Source of the DNA: JBMOOG01 sp049324535
GTDB lineage: Bacteria > Pseudomonadota > Alphaproteobacteria > Rhodobacterales > Rhodobacteraceae
Direction of reading: 5' to 3'
DNA length: 64,000 nucleotides
NCBI GenBank assembly: GCA_049324535.1
Contig: JBMOOG010000032.1
Coordinates: 118,313 to 182,312 of the forward strand
Below the pieces are notes generated by a model. The model saw only the letters and a list, made by a program, of their open reading frames with translations, was not told where the DNA came from and did not search any database. This document shows positions 32,993 through 40,149 of the stretch, piece after piece (position 1 is the first letter of the stretch; each line of letters begins with the position of its first letter). A program made the translations under genes and the position numbers.

Positions 32993-34135
32993 ATGGGGCT
33001 TTCCAAGACGATCTGGGCGAATCCGTCCGAGATGATCCGTACGCAACAGCCGGACAATCCGGTGATGTTCTTCGCGCCGACGGTGTTGCAGGCGACCGCG
33101 CGCCGCTTCATCGACGGCTTTCCGGGCCTTGTGACCTATGCGGTCAAGTCGAACCCGGACGAGATGGTGATCCAGAACCTGGTCGCCGCCGGCATCCGCG
33201 GCTTCGACGTGGCCTCGCCCGTCGAGATCGCCATGATCCGCCGTCTCGCGCCCGGCGCGGCCATGCACTACAACAACCCGGTCCGCGCCCGGCATGAAAT
33301 CGCGTTCGCGGTCGAGAACGGCGTGCAGTCCTATTCGGTCGACAGCCGGTCCGAGCTTGCCAAGCTGATCGAGATCGTCCCCGCCGAGGGTACCGAGATC
33401 TCGGTGCGCTTCAAGCTGCCGGTCTCGGGGGCGGCCTACAACTTCGGTGCCAAGTTCGGCGCGACGGTCGAACTGGCGGCCGAGCTGCTGGCGACGGTCG
33501 AGAAGGCGGGTTTCATTCCCTCGCTCACCTTCCACCCGGGCACGCAATGCACCGATCCGCTGGCCTGGGACGCCTACATCCGCGCCGCGGCCGAGATCTG
33601 CCGCCTTTCGGGCGTGACCGCGCGCCGTCTGAACGTGGGCGGCGGCTTCCCCTCGCACCGGCTGAACGCGGTGACGCCGCAGCTCGAGGCGATCTTCGCC
33701 CTGATCGGCCGCGTCGCCTACGAGGCCTTCGACAACGCGCCGCCGGCGCTCGTCTGCGAGCCGGGCCGCGGGCTCGTCGCCGAAAGCATGACGCTGGCCG
33801 CCCGCATCAAGGCGATCCGCGACGGCGAGCATGTGTTCCTCAACGACGGGGTCTATGGCGCGCTCGACGAACTGCCGCTGACCGGCATCATCGACCGGAT
33901 CGAGGTCGTCTCGCCCGAGGGCCGGCGCCGCGACGGCGCGCCGGTCGCCCATGTCGTCTTCGGCCCGACCTGCGACAGCGTGGACCGGCTTCCGGGCGAG
34001 GTGATGCTGCCCGCGGACACCGCCGAGGGCGACTACGTGCTGATCCACGGCATGGGCGCCTATTCGACGGCGACCAACACCCGCTTCAACGGCTTCGGCG
34101 ATCTGCAGCTGGCCACGGTGATGGCGCTGCGCTGA
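32993..34135 (+). CDS. Ornithine decarboxylase (alanine-racemase fold, PLP)
   Basis: A 380-residue fold-type III decarboxylase. The PLP lysine is in VTYAVKSNPDE. The glycine-rich phosphate loop is NVGGGFPS, CEPGRGLVAES binds PLP phosphate and carboxylate, and FGPTCDSVDRLP near residue 325 has the Cys-Asp catalytic pair typical of ODC rather than diaminopimelate decarboxylase. Makes putrescine from ornithine. Expressed behind a structured leader and followed by a strong terminator, so it is monocistronic. Confidence 0.88.
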   Translation: MGLSKTIWANPSEMIRTQQPDNPVMFFAPTVLQATARRFIDGFPGLVTYAVKSNPDEMVIQNLVAAGIRGFDVASPVEIAMIRRLAPGAAMHYNNPVRARHEIAFAVENGVQSYSVDSRSELAKLIEIVPAEGTEISVRFKLPVSGAAYNFGAKFGATVELAAELLATVEKAGFIPSLTFHPGTQCTDPLAWDAYIRAAAEICRLSGVTARRLNVGGGFPSHRLNAVTPQLEAIFALIGRVAYEAFDNAPPALVCEPGRGLVAESMTLAARIKAIRDGEHVFLNDGVYGALDELPLTGIIDRIEVVSPEGRRRDGAPVAHVVFGPTCDSVDRLPGEVMLPADTAEGDYVLIHGMGAYSTATNTRFNGFGDLQLATVMALR

Positions 34136-34153
34136 CCGCGGCCGGACCTGATC

Positions 34154-34195
34154 GCGACCCGTCGCCGGGCTCCGGCGGCGGGTCGTCCGTCTTTT
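34154..34195 (+). terminator. Rho-independent terminator of ornithine decarboxylase
   Basis: CGACCCGTCGCCG pairs with CGGCGGCGGGTCG (13 bp with one G-U) around a 5-nt loop, then GTCCGTCTTTT. The stem starts about 20 nt after the stop codon. It is the clearest intrinsic terminator in the window. Confidence 0.85.
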
Positions 34196-34218
34196 GGCCC
34201 CGTCCTTTTGGCCCCGTC
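34191..34218 (+). repeat. Tandem 14-bp duplication at a terminator T-tract
   Basis: Two perfect adjacent copies of CTTTTGGCCCCGTC (34191-34204 and 34205-34218). The first T-run is the terminator's U-tract, so the duplication gives the transcript two T4 tracts. Confidence 0.9.
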
Positions 34219-34273
34219 TCTGGACCTCGGCGGCCCGACCGCTAGATTGGACGGGCACCGGAGGAGCCGCGCC

Positions 34274-36553
34274 ATGTCCCAGTTCGGAAAAAGCCAGACC
34301 GTCAACCGGATCGAGGATCTGCGCTTCCTCACCGGGGCGGGTCGCTACATCGACGACACCGCCCCCGCGGACGCGCTGCACGCCTACGTGCTGCGCTCGC
34401 CCGTGGCCCATGCCGACCTTGCGCCGCCCGATCTCGCCGAGGCGCGCTCGGGGCCCGGCGTCGTGGCCGCCATCGGCGCGGCCGACCTGCGCGCGGCCGG
34501 GGTCGATCTTGCGATCGCGGCCTCGGTGCTGACGAACAGCGACGGCACCCGGGGCGCCGCTCCGCTGCGGCCGCTTCTGGCCGAGGATCGGGTGCGCTTC
34601 GTGGGCGAGCCGGTCGCGGTGATCGTGGCCGAGACGCTGGCGGCGGCGCGCGATGCGGCCGAGCTGGTGGCACTCGATCTTTCCGAGCGCGAGGCCAAGG
34701 TCGATCTCGCCCCCGGCGGCCCCGAGCTCTACCCCGAGGCGCCGGGCAATGTCGCCTACGACTGGTCGCTGGGCGACGCGGCCGCGGTCGAGGCGGCGCT
34801 GGCGGGGTCGGCCCATCGGGTCCGGCTCGTGGTCCGCCACAACCGGATCACCGTCAACTCGATGGAGCCGCGCGGCGCCTGGGCGGAGTGGGACGGCGCG
34901 CGACTCCATCTGGCGATGAGCGGGCAGGGCGTCTGGGACATCCGCGACGAGGTTGCCGCGGCCCTGGGTCTGCCCGCCTCTGCGGTCCGGGTCACGACGC
35001 CCGATGTCGGCGGCGGCTTCGGCATGAAGGCGATGACCTATCCCGAATACGCGCTCGTCGGGCATCTGGCGCGCACCCTCGGCCGGCCGGTGCGCTGGAT
35101 GTCGGACCGCTCCGAGGCGATGCAGAGCGACAACGCCGGGCGCGACCTGATCGCCGAGGCCGAGCTGGGCTTTGACCGCGATCTGAAGATCACCGCCTAT
35201 CGCGTGGATATCCTGAGCAACCTCGGCGCCTGCAACTCGGGCTTCGGCCAGTTCATCCAGTCCTCGGTCTCGGCCAAGGTCCTGACCGGGGTCTACGACA
35301 TCGGCCTTGCCCATGTCCGCGCCCGCGGCATCTACACCAACACCACCCAGGTCGATGCCTACCGCGGCGCCGGGCGGCCCGAGGCGATCACCACGCTCGA
35401 GCGCACCATCGACCGCGCGGCGCGCGAGCTCGGGGTCGATCCCTGGGATCTGCGGGCGCGCAACTACATCCGGTCCTTCCCCTACCGCAACGTCGCGGGC
35501 GAGCTGATCGACGTGGGCGACTTCGCCCGGGTCGCGGCCGTCGCGCGCGCCGAGGCGGATGTGGCGGGCTTTCCCGCGCGGCGGGCCGAAAGCGCCGCCC
35601 GCGGGCGGCTGCGCGGGCTTGGCACCTGCTACTACATCGAGGCCATCCTCGGCGATCCGACCGAAGGTGCGGCGGTCGAGTTCCACGAGGACGGCACGGT
35701 CAGCCTCTATGTCGGCACCCAGTCGAACGGGCAGGGGCACGAGACGGTGCTGGCGCAGTTCCTGTCCGACCGCACCGGCATCCCGTTCGCGGCGATCCGC
35801 ATCGTGCAGGGCGACAGCGACCGCATCGCCCAGGGCGGCGGAACCGGAGGGTCGCGCTCGGTGACCGTGCAGTCGAACGCGACCCTCGCCGCGGTGGACG
35901 CGATGACGGCGGCCTTTGCGCCCTTCGTGGCGGACGCCTTCGATCTGCTGGGCGCAGCCTTCGACGATGGCGGCTTCCGCGCGCCCGGCTCGAACCGGGT
36001 GGTGACGCTGATCGACGCCGCCGCCGCCGCGCGGGCCGCCGGGCGCAGCGATCTCCTGCGCCACGAGGTGCGCGCGACGCTTCCCGGACGCAGCTATCCG
36101 AACGGGGCGCATCTGGCCGAGGTCGAGATCGACCCCGAGACGGGGGCGCTCGACCTCTGCCGCTACACGGTCGCCGACGATTTCGGCAACCTGATGCATC
36201 CGCGTCTGGCCGAGGGTCAGGTGCACGGCGGGGTGGCGCAGGGGATCGGACAGGCGGTGCTGGAGCACACGGTCCATGACGAGACCGGCCAGCTTCTGAC
36301 CGGATCGTTCATGGACTACGCGATGCCGCGGGCCACGGATCTGCCCTTCGTCCGCTTTGCAAGCGTGCCGGTCCCCTCGACGGCCAATGCGCTGGGCATG
36401 AAGGGCTGCGGCGAGGCGGGGACCGTGGGCGCAATCGCCGCCGTCGGCAACGCCGTACAGGACGCGCTCTGGGATCTGGGGGTGCGCGGGCTGGACATGC
36501 CCTTCACTCCGGCGCGGATCTGGGCGGCGATCGCCGCGGCGCGCGCGGGCTGA
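34274..36553 (+). CDS. Xanthine dehydrogenase/CoxL-family molybdopterin-binding subunit
   Basis: A 759-residue large subunit of a molybdenum hydroxylase. An aldehyde-oxidase 'hammerhead' domain lies at about 20-130, and Moco-binding domains at about 150-750, with TPDVGGGFGMKAM, the active-site loop VDAYRGAGRPE and the catalytic Glu in KGCGEAGTVGA. The loop is of the form II (AYRGAGR) type, not the CO-dehydrogenase AYRCSFR. The FAD and 2Fe-2S subunits are absent: ornithine decarboxylase lies upstream and metF downstream. Substrate unknown. The ATG at 34274 follows GGAGGA. Confidence 0.87.
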   Translation: MSQFGKSQTVNRIEDLRFLTGAGRYIDDTAPADALHAYVLRSPVAHADLAPPDLAEARSGPGVVAAIGAADLRAAGVDLAIAASVLTNSDGTRGAAPLRPLLAEDRVRFVGEPVAVIVAETLAAARDAAELVALDLSEREAKVDLAPGGPELYPEAPGNVAYDWSLGDAAAVEAALAGSAHRVRLVVRHNRITVNSMEPRGAWAEWDGARLHLAMSGQGVWDIRDEVAAALGLPASAVRVTTPDVGGGFGMKAMTYPEYALVGHLARTLGRPVRWMSDRSEAMQSDNAGRDLIAEAELGFDRDLKITAYRVDILSNLGACNSGFGQFIQSSVSAKVLTGVYDIGLAHVRARGIYTNTTQVDAYRGAGRPEAITTLERTIDRAARELGVDPWDLRARNYIRSFPYRNVAGELIDVGDFARVAAVARAEADVAGFPARRAESAARGRLRGLGTCYYIEAILGDPTEGAAVEFHEDGTVSLYVGTQSNGQGHETVLAQFLSDRTGIPFAAIRIVQGDSDRIAQGGGTGGSRSVTVQSNATLAAVDAMTAAFAPFVADAFDLLGAAFDDGGFRAPGSNRVVTLIDAAAAARAAGRSDLLRHEVRATLPGRSYPNGAHLAEVEIDPETGALDLCRYTVADDFGNLMHPRLAEGQVHGGVAQGIGQAVLEHTVHDETGQLLTGSFMDYAMPRATDLPFVRFASVPVPSTANALGMKGCGEAGTVGAIAAVGNAVQDALWDLGVRGLDMPFTPARIWAAIAAARAG

Positions 36554-36569
36554 GGCTGCGGCCCGGCGG

Positions 36570-37436
36570 TCAGGCCACCTTTTCCAGCGTCACCTCGGGC
36601 TGGATGCCGAGCGCATGGCAGACGTCACGGGTAAGCCCGGGGCGGTTCAGCGTGTAGAAATGCAGATCCTCGACGCCCTCGCGGATCAGCCGGTCGCAGA
36701 GCGTGGTGCACTGCGTCAGCGCCAGCAGATCCTCGCGCCCGTCGCGCCGGGCGGTCTCGAAGGCCTCGTCGAGCCGCGGCGGAACATGCGCGCCGCAGCG
36801 GGCGGCAAAGCGCTTGGCCCCGTCCCAGGAGATGATCGGCAGGATGCCCGGGATGATCGGGGCATCGATTCCGGCCTTCACGCAGGCGTCGCGGAACCGC
36901 AGGAAGGTGTCGGCCTCGAAAAAGAACTGGGTGATTGCACTCGACGCGCCCGCGTCGATCTTGCGCTTGAGGAAGGCCACGTCCGCGGCGGTGCCGGGGC
37001 TGTCGGGATGCGGTTCCGGGTAGGCGCCGACGCGCACCTTGAATTTGCCGGTCGCCGCCAGGGCCTCGACCAGCTCCACCGACGACGCGAACCCTTGCGG
37101 GTGCGGCGTGAACCGCTCGGCGCCCTTGGGCGCATCGCCGCGCAGCGCCACGATCTCGCGCACGCCCTGTTCCGCGTAGCTTTCGGCAATGGCGAGGGTC
37201 TCCTCCCGGGTCGCATCGACGCAGGTGAGATGCGCGGCCACGTTCAGACCGAAGTTGCGCCCGATCGCGCCGACCGCCTCGTGGGTCAGCTTGCGGGTGG
37301 TGCCGCCCGCGCCGTAGGTGACCGACACGAAGGACGGCCGCAGCGGCGCCAGCACCTGCGCGGCCTCGTACAGGCGGAACGAGGCCTCGATGGTCTGGGG
37401 CGGGAAGAACTCGAACGAGATGCGCGGCACGGTCAT
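36570..37436 (-). CDS. metF: 5,10-methylenetetrahydrofolate reductase
   Basis: A 288-residue FAD-dependent TIM-barrel enzyme that makes 5-methyl-THF for methionine synthesis. Motifs: SFEFFPPQT, VTYGAGGTTR, AHLTCVDATREE, LRGDAPKG, and SAITQFFFEAD. Full length for a bacterial MetF. It is divergent from metR with a 92-bp gap containing a MetR-type site. Confidence 0.95.
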   Translation of the reverse strand: MTVPRISFEFFPPQTIEASFRLYEAAQVLAPLRPSFVSVTYGAGGTTRKLTHEAVGAIGRNFGLNVAAHLTCVDATREETLAIAESYAEQGVREIVALRGDAPKGAERFTPHPQGFASSVELVEALAATGKFKVRVGAYPEPHPDSPGTAADVAFLKRKIDAGASSAITQFFFEADTFLRFRDACVKAGIDAPIIPGILPIISWDGAKRFAARCGAHVPPRLDEAFETARRDGREDLLALTQCTTLCDRLIREGVEDLHFYTLNRPGLTRDVCHALGIQPEVTLEKVA

Positions 37437-37481
37437 GGGAAATCCTCGGTGGCTGGACCACTTGTGTCACGCTTGAACATG

Positions 37482-37494
37482 TGAGACAAACTCA
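37482..37494. promoter_or_regulatory. Candidate MetR binding site TGAG-N5-CTCA
   Basis: A perfect 4-bp inverted repeat with a 5-nt spacer, which also satisfies the LysR T-N11-A rule. It resembles the enterobacterial MetR site TGAA-N5-TTCA. It lies between divergent metF and metR, 35 bp upstream of the metR ATG and 46 bp upstream of metF. Partial repeats of ATGAG follow it (37506-37516). Confidence 0.5.
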
Positions 37495-37528
37495 TAATCT
37501 TCAACATGAGTATGAGCTAATCCGCATA

Positions 37529-38434
37529 ATGCATCTCGAGTTGCGGCACCTGCGGACGATCAAGGCGATCCATGATGCCGGCGGACTGGCGCGGGCCGCG
37601 GACCAGCTCAACATCACGCAGTCGGCGCTCTCGCATCAGGTGAAGGGGATCGAGGACCAGACCGGGGTCGAGCTCTTCGTGCGTCGGTCGAAACCCTTGC
37701 GGCTCTCGGCGGCGGGTCAGCGGCTCTTGCGGGCCGCCGAGAGGATCCTGCCCGAGATCGACTCGCTCTCCGAGGAGTTCCGGGCCCTGCGCTCCGGCAA
37801 GACCGGCCGGCTGCACATCGCCATCGAATGCCACGCCTGCTTCGACTGGCTCTTCCCGGTGCTCGAGCAGTTCCGCCGCGCCTGGCCCGAGGTGGACGTG
37901 GACATCCGCCCCGGTCTCGCCTTCGGCGCCCTGCCGGCGCTGGTGCGCGAGGAGGTCGATCTGGTGATCTCGTCCGACCCGGAGGACATTCCGGGCGTCG
38001 TGTTCCATCCGCTCTTCGATTATGCGCCGGTGTTCGTCGCCTCGAGCGCCAATCCGCTGGCCGCGAAACCCTTCATCGAGGCCGAGGATTTCCGCGACCA
38101 GACGCTCATCACCTATCCGATGGACCGCAGCCGGCTCGACATCTTCTCGGAACTGCTCGGCCCGGCGCGGGTCGAGCCGCGCGCGGTGCGGCAGGTGGAA
38201 CTGACCGCGGTGATCCTGATGCTGGTCGCGTCGAACCGCGGCGTGTCGGTCCTGCCCGACTGGGTGCTGCGCGAGGTGAAGTACCGGCCCGACTACGTGA
38301 CGCGGCCGGTGACCGAAAAGGGGCTGACCAAGCGCATGTATGCCGCGACCCGAACCGAGGACGCGACCCGGCCCTACATGGCGCATTTCCTGCGGCTGGC
38401 GCGGACCGAGCCGGTCAAGCTCCAGCGGGCGTGA
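37529..38434 (+). CDS. metR: LysR-family methionine regulator
   Basis: A 301-residue LysR protein: HTH at residues about 3-60 (LELRHLRTIKAIHDAGGLAR, AADQLNITQSALSHQVK) and a substrate-binding domain that retains ECHACFDWLFPVL, a segment characteristic of MetR (homocysteine sensing). The frame opens at 37481, but MHLELRHL matches MetR starts. Divergent from metF, its expected target. Confidence 0.92.
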   Translation: MHLELRHLRTIKAIHDAGGLARAADQLNITQSALSHQVKGIEDQTGVELFVRRSKPLRLSAAGQRLLRAAERILPEIDSLSEEFRALRSGKTGRLHIAIECHACFDWLFPVLEQFRRAWPEVDVDIRPGLAFGALPALVREEVDLVISSDPEDIPGVVFHPLFDYAPVFVASSANPLAAKPFIEAEDFRDQTLITYPMDRSRLDIFSELLGPARVEPRAVRQVELTAVILMLVASNRGVSVLPDWVLREVKYRPDYVTRPVTEKGLTKRMYAATRTEDATRPYMAHFLRLARTEPVKLQRA

Positions 38435-38506
38435 CCTGCGGCAAGCCCGGGCCTTGAGAAGCCGGCTGGGCCGGCCTATACGCGGGCAACCCCACAGGAG
38501 CCCGCG

Positions 38507-39298
38507 ATGCAAGGCAGTGCCAACCTCAACCTGATGATCAAGGCCGCGCGCAAGGCCGGCCGGAGCCTCGTCAAGGATTTCCGCGAGGTCGAGAACCTCC
38601 AGGTGTCGTCGAAGGGGCCGGGCGATTTCGTCTCGAAGGCCGACAAGGAGGCCGAGCGGATCATCAAGGAAGAGCTGATGTCGGCGCGGCCGACCTATGG
38701 CTGGCTGGGCGAGGAGACCGGCGGCGAGGACGGGGCCGACCCGACCCGGCGCTGGATCGTCGATCCGCTGGACGGCACCACCAACTTCCTGCACGGCCTG
38801 CCGCACTGGGCGGTGTCGATCGGGCTCGAGCACAAGGGCGAGGTGGTCGCGGGCGTCATCTACGACCCCGCCAAGGACGAGATGTTCTTTGCCGAGAAGG
38901 GGCAGGGCGCCTGGCTGAACGAAAGCCGCATCCGCGTCTCGGGGCGCCGGGTGATGATCGAGGCGATCTTCGCCACCGGCATCCCCTTCGGCGGCCGCTC
39001 GACCCTGCCGGCGACGCTCACCGATCTGGCGCGCCTCATGCCGGTCTGTGCGGGCGTGCGGCGCTGGGGGGCGGCGGCGCTCGATCTCGCCTATGTGGCG
39101 GCGGGTCGGGTCGACGGGTTCTGGGAGCGTGGGCTCAACCCCTGGGACATGGCCGCGGGCCTGGTGATCGTGCGCGAGGCCGGCGGCTTCGTCGGGCCGG
39201 TGCGCGAGGGGCGCGACATCTTCGAATCCGGTGCGGTCATCGCCGGCAACGCCGAGCTTTTCGAGCCGCTGTGCCGGATCCTGCGCGAGGAGAAGTAG
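38507..39298 (+). CDS. suhB: Inositol-1-monophosphatase family protein
   Basis: A 263-residue Mg-dependent phosphatase with both family signatures: WIVDPLDGTTNFLHG (metal site, about residue 84) and NPWDMAAGLVIVREAGG (about 210), plus EETGGED. SuhB-type proteins dephosphorylate inositol phosphate and related phosphates, and in E. coli SuhB also binds RNA polymerase/NusA. Monocistronic; a repeat element starts 3 bp after the stop. Confidence 0.9.
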   Translation: MQGSANLNLMIKAARKAGRSLVKDFREVENLQVSSKGPGDFVSKADKEAERIIKEELMSARPTYGWLGEETGGEDGADPTRRWIVDPLDGTTNFLHGLPHWAVSIGLEHKGEVVAGVIYDPAKDEMFFAEKGQGAWLNESRIRVSGRRVMIEAIFATGIPFGGRSTLPATLTDLARLMPVCAGVRRWGAAALDLAYVAAGRVDGFWERGLNPWDMAAGLVIVREAGGFVGPVREGRDIFESGAVIAGNAELFEPLCRILREEK

Positions 39299-39300
39299 GG

Positions 39301-39366
39301 CGGGGGGCCTTCCGCCCCCCGGGGCCTTGCGGCCCTCCCCCCGAGGGTATTGGCGCGAAGAAGAAG
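39301..39366 (+). repeat. Intergenic GC-hairpin/GAAGAAG repeat, copy 5
   Basis: GGGGGGCCTTCCGCCCCCC hairpin, a second GGGGCC...GGCCC inverted repeat, then CCGAGGGTATTGGCGCGAAGAAGAAG. It sits between convergent suhB and the rhomboid gene, oriented as a 3' element of suhB, and fills the gap almost completely. Confidence 0.8.
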
Positions 39367-39377
39367 GGGCGGGCGCG

Positions 39378-40118
39378 TCAGCGGCGCCGGCGGATGACCG
39401 GGATCGTCGAGGGCGAATAGGTCACGCCCGGATGGGGTGGCAGGCCATGCGTCCGGCCCCAGAAGAGGAGCCCCCCGCGCCGGCTCCAGAGCGGGAGGGT
39501 CAGCAGGATGCCGGCAACGAAGCCCCCGGCATGGGCCCAGTAGGCGACGCCGCCGCCCTCGACCGAGGCGCCGTATCCCGCGACCACCTGCAGCGCGAAC
39601 CAGGCGCCGAGCACGATCCAGGCCGGGATCGGGATGATCCGGAAGATCACGACGAATATGAAGAGCACGTCGATGCGCGCCTTCGGGAACAGCAGCAGGT
39701 AGCCCCCCATCACCCCCGCGATCGCCCCCGAGGCCCCGACCGTCGGGATGGGTGAGCCGGGCGAGGAGGCGATATGGGCGGCGGCGGCGGCGAGCCCGCA
39801 GGCCAGGTAGAAGACCAGGAACCCCAGATGGCCCATCTGGTCCTCGAGATTGTCCCCGAAGACCCAGAGGAAGAGCATGTTGCCGGCGATATGGGCGAAG
39901 CCCGCGTGCAGGAACATCGAGGTCAGGGGGGTCCAGAGGTCGGCACCCTGCGTCACTGCGGCCGGCACCATGGCCTTGCCGGCCCAGAAGGCCGCGAGCA
40001 TCCGGTCGCTTTCCATGTAGGGCCACTGGACGAGGAACACCGCGACGTTGATCGCGATGATCGCCCAGGTCACCCAGGGTGTGCGTTCGGCCGGGTTGTG
40101 ATCGCGGAACGGGAACAT
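39378..40118 (-). CDS. Rhomboid-family intramembrane serine protease
   Basis: A 246-residue protein with six transmembrane helices. Catalytic Ser in VGASGAIAG and catalytic His in YWAHAGGFVAG form the dyad; HIAGNMLFLWVFGDNLED is the oxyanion/loop region of helix 2. Cleaves membrane proteins within the bilayer; the substrate is unknown. The start is ATG at 40118 (MFPFRDHN). It follows putA on the minus strand with a 31-bp gap. Confidence 0.92.
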   Translation of the reverse strand: MFPFRDHNPAERTPWVTWAIIAINVAVFLVQWPYMESDRMLAAFWAGKAMVPAAVTQGADLWTPLTSMFLHAGFAHIAGNMLFLWVFGDNLEDQMGHLGFLVFYLACGLAAAAAHIASSPGSPIPTVGASGAIAGVMGGYLLLFPKARIDVLFIFVVIFRIIPIPAWIVLGAWFALQVVAGYGASVEGGGVAYWAHAGGFVAGILLTLPLWSRRGGLLFWGRTHGLPPHPGVTYSPSTIPVIRRRR

Positions 40119-40149
40119 CGCGCGAGCCTCGCCGGGCGCATGGTCTGCG

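Noticed and set aside
32787..33035. Possible upstream open reading frame (82 codons) leading into the ornithine decarboxylase start
   Set aside because: No ribosome site, it overlaps the start region out of frame, and its composition is not protein-like.
32894..36277. A 1127-codon minus-strand frame opposite ornithine decarboxylase and the molybdenum hydroxylase
   Set aside because: It covers two real genes plus the leader, and its translation has no recognisable domain and heavy Arg/His/Gly bias.
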